64,000 nt of DNA from Stutzerimonas stutzeri KOS6 (GTDB lineage: Bacteria; Pseudomonadota; Gammaproteobacteria; Pseudomonadales; Pseudomonadaceae): the NCBI RefSeq assembly GCF_000307775.2, contig NZ_KK020676.1, forward strand, positions 995,487-1,059,486, read 5' to 3'. Made by a program: the position numbers and the translations under genes. Shown in pieces: positions 57,681 to 64,000 of the stretch (within the stretch, counting starts at the first letter, position 1; each line of letters starts with the position of its first letter). Below the pieces are notes generated by a model. It was not told the DNA's origin and did not search any database. It saw only the letters and a program-made list of their open reading frames with translations.

Positions 57681-58562
57681 TCATTCCGACGGCAGCTCAC
57701 CGTCCAGGGTCCTGATCGGGCCGTACAGGTTCGGTCGGCGATCACGGAATACGCCCCAGGCGCTGCGGACGTGTTCGAGCTGATCCAGATCGAAGCTGTG
57801 TACCAGCACGCCCTCGCTGGTTTCGTCCATTTCCTCGACCTTTGCACCGAACTGGTCGGCGATGAACGACGAGCCGTAGAAGGTGATGTCGTAGCCGTCC
57901 TGTTCCTCTCGGCCGATGCGGTTGCTGGCGATCAGCGGCATCAGGTTGGCGCCCGCATGGCCCTGCTGCACGCGCTGCCAGTGGTCGCGCGAGGTGATGT
58001 TCGGATCGTGCGGCTCGCTGCCGATGGCAGTCGGGTAGAACAGCAGCTCGGCGCCCATCAGCGCCATGCTGCGCGCGGTCTCGGGGAACCACTGGTCCCA
58101 GCAGATGGCTACGCCGATCTTCGCGTAGCGGGTGTTCCACACCTTGAAGCCGGTGTCGCCCGGGTTGAAGTAGTACTTCTCGTGATAGCCGGGGCCGTCC
58201 GGAATGTGGCTCTTGCGGTAGATGCCGAGCAGCTTGCCGTCGGCATCGATGATGGCGATGGAATTGAAGCGTGCGCGCCCGGCCAGTTCGAAAAAGCTGA
58301 TCGGCAGCACGACCTGCAGCTCGGCGGCAACCTTCTGGAAGTGCTGGATGGCCGGATTATCCTCGATCGGCGTGGCCAGCTGCAGGTATTCGGCGTTGGG
58401 CTTCTGGCAGAAGTAGGGCGTCTCGAACAGCTCCTGGATGAGGATGATCTGCGCGCCCTTGGCGGCGGCCTCACGCACCAGCTTGTCGGCATTGGCGATA
58501 TTGGCCTGGCGATCCCAGGAACAGGCCATCTGGGTGGCGGCAACGGTAACGACTCGGGACAT
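57681..58562 (-). CDS. aguB: N-carbamoylputrescine amidohydrolase
   Basis: Nitrilase-superfamily enzyme that converts N-carbamoylputrescine to putrescine, CO2 and ammonia, the second step after AguA. The catalytic triad is E44 (LIQELFE), K117 (IYRKSHIP) and C154 (AICWDQWFP). The 293-residue length is normal. It lies 126 nt downstream of aguR on the same strand. Confidence 0.95.
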   Translation of the reverse strand: MSRVVTVAATQMACSWDRQANIANADKLVREAAAKGAQIILIQELFETPYFCQKPNAEYLQLATPIEDNPAIQHFQKVAAELQVVLPISFFELAGRARFNSIAIIDADGKLLGIYRKSHIPDGPGYHEKYYFNPGDTGFKVWNTRYAKIGVAICWDQWFPETARSMALMGAELLFYPTAIGSEPHDPNITSRDHWQRVQQGHAGANLMPLIASNRIGREEQDGYDITFYGSSFIADQFGAKVEEMDETSEGVLVHSFDLDQLEHVRSAWGVFRDRRPNLYGPIRTLDGELPSE

Positions 58563-58680
58563 GGAAACCTCGCAGCGGCGGTTGGATGGGCGACGGCTTT
58601 CGAAGGTTGCAAATCTATTCGATATTTATCCGGATTGATAGCGCATATGTCGCATCACTTCGCCGAAGTAAATATCTTTA

Positions 58681-58696
58681 ATCGATAACTATCGAT
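58681..58696. promoter_or_regulatory. Candidate AguR operator (7-bp inverted repeat)
   Basis: ATCGATA-AC-TATCGAT, a perfect palindrome spanning the aguR stop codon, about 120 nt upstream of the aguB start. A second, wider AT-rich pair GATATTTA / TAAATATC lies at 58621-58628 and 58669-58676, and ACTTCG-C-CGAAGT at 58657-58669. It fits a TetR-type site controlling aguBA; binding is inferred. Confidence 0.5.
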
Positions 58697-59345
58697 CAAT
58701 CCCGGCGAGCTCCCGCTTTGGCAGGCAGGGCGGCAGGTACAGGCCGAGGTAGGCATCGAAGACCCGCATGCCTTCTTCGGCCATGCGAGGCGTAAGGCTG
58801 CCGAACAGCTGTATGGAACGAGCATAGACGCGGTCGCCCAGTTCGAGGGCCAGTGCGAACACATCGATGTCCTGCGGAAGGGGTGGCAGGGTGAAGTGGC
58901 GTTCGAATACCGCCTGCATCGCCTGGCCGAGCTCCAGATCGAGTTGCTGGTCGGTCTGGGTGACCTCGCCGAGGCCGTGTTGCACGAGGATCAGCTGGCG
59001 GGCGGCGCTGTCCTGCTGGTAGATCGCCAGCATGCGCTGTTCGATCAACCGCGACAGGTCGCGCCACGAGGCCAGGCTCTGGTGGTCGACGGGCTGCTCG
59101 AGGCTGGCTCTGAATGCGGCGTGCACATCCGCCGTCAGCGCGGCCAGCAATGCCGGGACGCCGGAGAAGAAATGATAGACCGACGAGGGCGGAATGCCGG
59201 CGCGTTCTGCCACGGCATACACCGACAGCGTCGCGGCGCCCTGCTCGGCGAGCAGTTCGCGGGCGCTGGCGAGAATCTGGCGGATGCGCGTCTGGCTGCT
59301 GGCGCGTGGGCGGCGGCTGGGCGTCGCTGGGCTGGGCTTGGTCAT
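58689..59345 (-). CDS. aguR: TetR-family regulator, AguR-like
   Basis: A 218-residue repressor-type protein with an N-terminal TetR helix-turn-helix (about 20-65; TLSVYAVAERAGIPPSSVYHFF) and a helical ligand domain. Its place between spuI and aguB matches AguR (PA0294), which controls aguBA in response to agmatine and N-carbamoylputrescine. The start is ATG 59345. It lies 64 nt after spuI and is followed by an AT-rich palindrome region before aguB. Confidence 0.85.
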   Translation of the reverse strand: MTKPSPATPSRRPRASSQTRIRQILASARELLAEQGAATLSVYAVAERAGIPPSSVYHFFSGVPALLAALTADVHAAFRASLEQPVDHQSLASWRDLSRLIEQRMLAIYQQDSAARQLILVQHGLGEVTQTDQQLDLELGQAMQAVFERHFTLPPLPQDIDVFALALELGDRVYARSIQLFGSLTPRMAEEGMRVFDAYLGLYLPPCLPKRELAGIDR

Positions 59346-59409
59346 CGGCCTATTTGAAGCCAGCACGGCGGCGGATGCAAACCGCCGTGCGTTGCGCTCT
59401 TGTGCCGGG

Positions 59410-60783
59410 CTAGACGGTATGCAGATACCAGTTGTATTCCAGGTCCGAGATGGAATGCTCGAACTCGGCCAGCTCGCTCTCCTTGCAGGCGACGAAGATG
59501 TCGATGTAATCGGGGCTGATGTAGCGTGCCATGATCTCGCTGTCGTCCAGCTCGCGCAGGGCATCACGCAGGTTGGTCGGCAGGCTCTGCTCGACCTGCT
59601 CGTAGGAGTTGCCTTCGATCGGCTCGTCCGGCTCGATCTTGTTGGTCAGGCCGTGATGCACCCCGGCGAGGATGCCGGCGAGCAGCAGGTAGGGGTTGGC
59701 GTCGGCACCGGCGACCCGGTGCTCGATGCGCACGGCATCGGGGCTGTCGGTCGGCACGCGCAGCGCCACGGTGCGGTTGTCCATGCCCCAGCAGGGCGCA
59801 TTCGGCACATAGAACTGGGCGCCGAAGCGGCGGTAGGAGTTGACGTTGGGGCAGAGGAAGGCCATCGAGGCTGGCATGGTCTGCTGCAGGCCACCGATGG
59901 CGTGGCGCAGCGGCTCGCTTTCCAGCGGAGTTTCGGTGGCGAATATGTTGTTGCCATTCTTGTCGAGCAGCGAGATGTGCACGTGCAGCCCGTTCCCGGC
60001 CTGGCCCGGGTAGGGCTTGGCCATGAAGGTAGTGTCCATTTCGTGGTCGTAGGCGATGTTCTTGATCAAGCGCTTGAGCAGCACGGCGTAGTCGCATGCC
60101 TTGATCGGGTCGGCGACGTGATGCAGGTTGACCTCGAACTGTGCCGGGGCGCTTTCCTTGACGATCGCGTCGGCGGGGATGCCCTGCTCCTTGGCGCCTT
60201 CGAGGATGTCCTGCAGGCAGTCGACGTATTCGTCGAGATCGTCGATCAGATACACCTGGGTCGAATGCGGGCGCTTGCCGGAGATTGGCGAGCGCGGTGG
60301 CTGCGGCCGGCCGTTGATGTTCTCCTGGTCGATCAGATAGAACTCGAGTTCGAAAGCGGCGCAGATGGTCAGGCCCAGTTCGTCGAACTTGCTCACCACC
60401 TGGCGCAGCACCTCGCGCGGGTCGGCGAAGAAGGGGTCGCCATCACGCTCGTGCATGGTCATCAGCAGCTGCGCGGTGGGGCGCTTCTGCCAAGGCTCCT
60501 TGCACAGGGTATTGGGAATCGGGAAGCAGGTACGGTCGGAATCGCCGATATCCATACCCAGCCCGGTGCTTTCCACGGTGATGCCATTGATGTCCAGGGC
60601 AAACAGCGAGGCGGGAAGGTTGATGCCCTTCTCGTAGACCTTGTGCAGGCTGGCGCGCTCGATCCGCTTGCCGCGCACGACTCCATTCATGTCGGTGATC
60701 AGCAGGTCGACGTACTGCACCTCCGGGTGTTCCTTGAGAAATGCGTTAGCTTCGTTGAGCTGAACGGCACGCGGCGGGGCCAT
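59410..60783 (-). CDS. spuI: Gamma-glutamylpolyamine synthetase SpuI (glutamine synthetase family)
   Basis: ATP-dependent ligase that attaches glutamate to putrescine or other polyamines, 457 residues. The glutamine-synthetase fold is shown by the N-terminal VDLLITDMNGVVRGKRI and the ATP/glutamate blocks MAKPYPGQAGNGLHVHISL and ANPYLLLAGILAG. It resembles SpuI (also called PauA1). It is divergent from spuA-spuB-spuC. Its SpuB paralogue at 61.8 kb has similar motifs, and substrate split between them is unknown. Confidence 0.88.
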   Translation of the reverse strand: MAPPRAVQLNEANAFLKEHPEVQYVDLLITDMNGVVRGKRIERASLHKVYEKGINLPASLFALDINGITVESTGLGMDIGDSDRTCFPIPNTLCKEPWQKRPTAQLLMTMHERDGDPFFADPREVLRQVVSKFDELGLTICAAFELEFYLIDQENINGRPQPPRSPISGKRPHSTQVYLIDDLDEYVDCLQDILEGAKEQGIPADAIVKESAPAQFEVNLHHVADPIKACDYAVLLKRLIKNIAYDHEMDTTFMAKPYPGQAGNGLHVHISLLDKNGNNIFATETPLESEPLRHAIGGLQQTMPASMAFLCPNVNSYRRFGAQFYVPNAPCWGMDNRTVALRVPTDSPDAVRIEHRVAGADANPYLLLAGILAGVHHGLTNKIEPDEPIEGNSYEQVEQSLPTNLRDALRELDDSEIMARYISPDYIDIFVACKESELAEFEHSISDLEYNWYLHTV

Positions 60784-61023
60784 GATGAATTACCTTAATT
60801 GTTAAAAATTTCAATCATCAGATGCTTGTCGGGGAGTCAATCGAAAAGCCTGTTCACTGTCAATAGTAGCCTGCAAGCGCCCCATCAGCGCCCACCACGG
60901 GCCCTTTTTGGGGCATCTCGGCGGCGTTGACGCAATCGCGCATTGGGCTAGGGTTCGAGCTATTGTCTATAAAAATGAACAAGACTACTCTCCGGTATGC
61001 CTCTTTCGAACGACGAGTATCCC

Positions 61024-61770
61024 ATGTCGCGCAAGCCCCTGATCGGCGTTTCTGCCTGTACCAAGCAGATCGGACACCACAGTTTCCACATCGCCGGTGA
61101 CAAATACCTGCGTGCCGCGGCGATTGCCGGGGTGCCGCTGGTGATGCCGGCGCTGGATGAGCTGATCGATCCGGCGACGCTTCTGGAAACCTTTGACGGG
61201 TTGCTGTTCACCGGCTCGCCCTCCAACGTCGAGCCACTGCATTATGGTGGTCCGGCAAGCGAGGCGGGCACCCATCACGACCCGTCGCGCGACCGCCTGA
61301 CCCTGCCGCTCATCCGCGCGGCGGTCGAAGCCGGCATTCCGGTGTTCGGCATTTGCCGGGGTTTCCAGGAAATGAACGTGGCTTTTGGCGGCAGCCTGCA
61401 TCAGAAGGTGCATGAGGCCGGTCCCTATCAGGACCACCGCGAGCGTCCCGATGATCCGCTGGAGGTGCAGTACGGCCTCAGCCATGCGCTACATGTACAG
61501 CCGGGTGGTCTGCTGGAGCGGCTTGGCCTGCCGGCGCGGATCGAGGTCAATTCGGTGCATGGCCAGGGTGTCGAGCGTCTCGGCGACGGCCTGCGCATAG
61601 AGGCGCTGGCGCCCGACGGGCTGATCGAGGCGTTTTCCGTCGAGCACGCGCGCAGCTTCGCCTTGGGCGTGCAATGGCATCCGGAATGGCAGGTTCACGA
61701 ACATCCGTATTATCTGGCGCTGTTCCGCGGCTTCGCCGAAGCCTGCCAGGCGCGCGCCCGACAACGCTGA
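61024..61770 (+). CDS. spuA: Gamma-glutamyl-gamma-aminobutyrate hydrolase SpuA (class I amidotransferase fold)
   Basis: Cuts gamma-glutamyl-GABA to glutamate and GABA at the end of the gamma-glutamyl polyamine pathway. The 248 residues show the class I triad: C111 (GICRGFQEMN), H219 and E221 (QWHPEW). The start is ATG 61024 (MSRKPLIGVSACTK), which fits family N-termini; ATG 60997 is possible. First gene of spuA-spuB-spuC. A TATAAA at 60968-60973 may be the -10 box. Confidence 0.9.
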   Translation: MSRKPLIGVSACTKQIGHHSFHIAGDKYLRAAAIAGVPLVMPALDELIDPATLLETFDGLLFTGSPSNVEPLHYGGPASEAGTHHDPSRDRLTLPLIRAAVEAGIPVFGICRGFQEMNVAFGGSLHQKVHEAGPYQDHRERPDDPLEVQYGLSHALHVQPGGLLERLGLPARIEVNSVHGQGVERLGDGLRIEALAPDGLIEAFSVEHARSFALGVQWHPEWQVHEHPYYLALFRGFAEACQARARQR

Positions 61771-61813
61771 CGGCCGACCCAGGCGGCCCTCCCCAGCAAC
61801 CCCCGAGGTCAAC

Positions 61814-63172
61814 ATGAGTACTCAGCTCGACCAGCTCACCGGCTGGCTCAAAGAACGCAAGATCACCGAAGTGGAATGCCTGATCAGCGACCTGACCGGG
61901 ATCGCCCGCGGCAAGATTTCACCGACCAACAAATTCCTCGGCGAGAAGGGCATGCGGCTGCCGGAAAGCGTGCTGCTGCAGACCGTGACCGGTGATTACG
62001 TCGAGGACGATATCTACTACGAGCTGCTCGATCCGGCCGACATCGACATGTTCTGCCGGCCCGACCCCAATGCCGTGTTCCTCGTTCCCTGGGCCATCGA
62101 GCCCACGGCCCAGGTGATCCACGACACCTACGACAAGATGGGCAACCCCATCGAACTGTCGCCGCGCAATATCCTCAAGCGCGTGCTGAAAATGTACGCC
62201 GACCGCGGCTGGCAACCCATCGTCGCGCCGGAGATGGAGTTCTACCTGACCAAGCGCTGCGAGGACCCGGATCTGCCGTTCCAGCCTCCGGTCGGCCGCT
62301 CCGGTCGCCAGGAGACCGGTCGCCAGTCGTTCTCCATCGATGCGGCCAACGAATTCGACCCGCTGTTCGAGGACATGTACGACTGGTGCGAGGCCCAGGG
62401 CCTGGATCTGGACACCCTGATCCACGAAGAAGGCACCGCGCAGATGGAAATCAACTTCCGTCACGGCGAGGCGCTGCACCTGGCCGACCAGATCCTGGTG
62501 TTCAAGCGCACCATGCGCGAGGCGGCGCTCAAGCACAACGTCGCCGCCACCTTCATGGCCAAGCCGATGACCGGCGAGCCCGGCAGTGCGATGCATCTGC
62601 ACCAGAGCGTCGTCGACCTGCAGACCGGGCGCAACATCTTCTCCAACGAAGACGGCTCCATGAGCCAGCTGTTCCTGCATCACGTCGGCGGCCTGCAGAA
62701 ATACATTCCCGAGCTGCTGCCGATGTTCGCCCCCAACGTCAATTCGTTCCGTCGCTTCCTGCCGGACACCTCGGCACCGGTGAACGTCGAGTGGGGCGAG
62801 GAAAACCGCACCGTGGGGTTGCGCGTGCCGGACTCCGATCCGCAGAACCGCCGCGTCGAGAACCGCCTGGCAGGCGCCGACGCCAACCCGTATCTGGCCA
62901 TCGCCGCCAGCCTGCTGTGCGGCTACATCGGCATGGTCGAGCAGCTGCCGCCGAGTCAGCCGGTCAAGGGCCGCGGCTACGAGCGGCGCAACCTGCGCCT
63001 GCCGCTGACCCTGGAAGCGGCGCTGGAGCGGATGGAAACCTGCCGCGAGCTGGCGAAGTACCTGAGCCCCAAGTTCATTACCGGCTATGTCGCGGTCAAG
63101 CGCGCCGAGCAGGAGAACTACCACCGCGTGATCAGCTCCTGGGAGCGGGAATTCCTGATGCTGTCGGTGTAG
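61814..63172 (+). CDS. spuB: Gamma-glutamylpolyamine synthetase SpuB (glutamine synthetase family)
   Basis: Second polyamine ligase of the glutamine synthetase family, 452 residues. Motifs include VECLISDLTGIARGKISP, MAKPMTGEPGSAMHLHQSV and the substrate block NRRVENRLAGADANPYLA. GAGG precedes ATG 61814. It lies 43 nt after spuA and 82 nt before spuC. It corresponds to SpuB/PauA2. Family membership is clear; the polyamine preferred is not. Confidence 0.9.
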   Translation: MSTQLDQLTGWLKERKITEVECLISDLTGIARGKISPTNKFLGEKGMRLPESVLLQTVTGDYVEDDIYYELLDPADIDMFCRPDPNAVFLVPWAIEPTAQVIHDTYDKMGNPIELSPRNILKRVLKMYADRGWQPIVAPEMEFYLTKRCEDPDLPFQPPVGRSGRQETGRQSFSIDAANEFDPLFEDMYDWCEAQGLDLDTLIHEEGTAQMEINFRHGEALHLADQILVFKRTMREAALKHNVAATFMAKPMTGEPGSAMHLHQSVVDLQTGRNIFSNEDGSMSQLFLHHVGGLQKYIPELLPMFAPNVNSFRRFLPDTSAPVNVEWGEENRTVGLRVPDSDPQNRRVENRLAGADANPYLAIAASLLCGYIGMVEQLPPSQPVKGRGYERRNLRLPLTLEAALERMETCRELAKYLSPKFITGYVAVKRAEQENYHRVISSWEREFLMLSV

Positions 63173-63254
63173 GGCTACGCCGCAGCCGGTCGTAAGGTGG
63201 ATGGCGCTTTTCTCATTCACCGAACATGCACGAACTTTTATCGAGAGGTGACTG

Positions 63255-64000
63255 ATGAGCGATTCGCAAACCCTGCATTGGCAAGCCCTGAGCCGCGACC
63301 ATCATCTGCCGCCGTTCACCGACTACAAGGCGCTGAACGCCAAGGGTACGCGCATCATCACCAGGGCTTCGGGCGTCTATCTCTGGGACAGCGAGGGGCA
63401 CAAGATCCTCGACGCCATGGCCGGGCTATGGTGCGTCAACATCGGCTATGGCCGGGAAGAGCTGGTCGAGGCGGCGGCCAGGCAGATGCGCGAACTGCCG
63501 TACTACAACCTGTTCTTCCAGACCGCGCATCCACCGGCCGTGGCCCTGGCCAAGGCCATCGCCGACATCGCGCCGGCCGGCATGAGCCATGTGTTCTTCA
63601 CCGGCTCCGGTTCCGAAGCCAACGACACCGTGCTGCGCATGGTGCGCCATTATTGGGCAACCAAGGGCAAGCCTGCGAAGAAGGTGGTCATCGGGCGCTG
63701 GAACGGCTATCACGGTTCCACCGTCGCCGGTGCCAGCCTGGGCGGCATGAAGGCCATGCACGAGCAGGGTGACGGTCCGATCCCCGGCATCGAGCACATC
63801 GACCAGCCCTACTGGTACGGCGAAGGTGGCGACATGGACCCGGAGGAGTTCGGCGTACGCATCGCCGACCAGCTGGAACAGAAGATCCTCGAGGTCGGCG
63901 AGGACAGGGTCGCGGCCTTCATCGCCGAGCCGATCCAGGGCGCCGGCGGTGTGATCATCCCGCCAGACAGCTACTGGCCGCGGGTCAAGGAAATCCTCGC
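63255..64000 (+). CDS. spuC: Putrescine:pyruvate aminotransferase SpuC (3' end cut by window)
   Basis: Class III aminotransferase that converts putrescine to 4-aminobutyraldehyde with pyruvate. The first 248 residues are present and open to the window end. HHLPPFTDYKALNAKGTRII and LWDSEGHKILDAMAGLWCV match the SpuC N-terminus I recall from P. aeruginosa PA0299. FFTGSGSEANDTVLRM and GRWNGYHGSTVAGASLGG bind PLP; the PLP lysine lies beyond the window. GAGAGGTGA precedes ATG 63255. A partial repeat GTAAGGTGG lies upstream at 63192-63200. Confidence 0.92.
   Translation, partial: MSDSQTLHWQALSRDHHLPPFTDYKALNAKGTRIITRASGVYLWDSEGHKILDAMAGLWCVNIGYGREELVEAAARQMRELPYYNLFFQTAHPPAVALAKAIADIAPAGMSHVFFTGSGSEANDTVLRMVRHYWATKGKPAKKVVIGRWNGYHGSTVAGASLGGMKAMHEQGDGPIPGIEHIDQPYWYGEGGDMDPEEFGVRIADQLEQKILEVGEDRVAAFIAEPIQGAGGVIIPPDSYWPRVKEIL

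Noticed and set aside
60784-61023. Sigma-54 promoter for spuI or spuA
   Set aside because: GG-N10-GC matches were present but the surrounding bases did not fit the -24/-12 consensus.

Overview
The window is chromosomal DNA of a high-GC gammaproteobacterium. It most likely comes from the Pseudomonas stutzeri group (Stutzerimonas). The gene order gyrB - plsC-gmhB-glyS-glyQ - tag - lpxL - PilZ - TPR - trkA-rsmB-fmt-def - LysM - dprA - tsaC - qor - hemF - aroE is the origin-proximal order of Pseudomonas, as I recall it from P. aeruginosa PA0004-PA0025. A 689-residue trehalose synthase of the P. stutzeri type and an ectoine uptake operon support the stutzeri assignment. This comes from recognising sequences, not from a search. 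I saw no rRNA, tRNA, CRISPR array, intact insertion sequence or prophage.

Region 1 (1-24.3 kb) is the conserved backbone: translation (glyQS, fmt, def, rsmB, tsaC), LPS and lipid synthesis (gmhB, plsC, lpxL), potassium uptake control (trkA), DNA repair and uptake (tag, dprA), haem (hemF) and shikimate (aroE). Two insertions interrupt it. One is ahpF plus a globin-coupled diguanylate cyclase between gyrB and plsC. The other is ehuBCDA (ectoine/hydroxyectoine import) upstream of the trkA terminator.

Region 2 (24.3-33.8 kb) is more accessory: a Rossmann-like protein, an ElaB-like membrane-anchored protein, PBP7, a DUF2946 / TonB receptor / PepSY metal-uptake cluster, trehalose synthase and a secreted HExxH protein. 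Region 3 (33.8-42.6 kb) holds methionine import (metNIQ), the large catalase KatE, and zinc import (zur-znuC-znuB plus a YgjP-like metallopeptidase, divergent from znuA).

Region 4 (42.7-56.3 kb) starts with a divergent omega-aminotransferase / aldehyde dehydrogenase pair for polyamine catabolism. Next comes a five-gene signalling cluster: two sensor kinase / single-domain receiver pairs feeding an Hpt-REC-REC-GGDEF protein. The fatty-acid desaturase DesA and a PAS-GGDEF cyclase follow. Region 5 (56.5-64 kb) is the agmatine/putrescine region spuI-aguR-aguB-aguA, divergent from spuA-spuB-spuC (cut by the window end).

Themes are c-di-GMP signalling (three cyclases, all with GGEEF and a canonical RxxD inhibitory site), osmoadaptation (ectoine, trehalose, K+), metal uptake, and polyamine use. 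A family of short palindromic REP-like elements (arms GGTGGGCT / AGCCCACC next to a GTAG or CTAC end) lies in several intergenic gaps between 33 and 43 kb, with relatives at 57.6 and 63.2 kb. The most unusual items are the 45.8-53.7 kb phosphorelay cluster and the metal/trehalose cluster at 26.5-33.5 kb.
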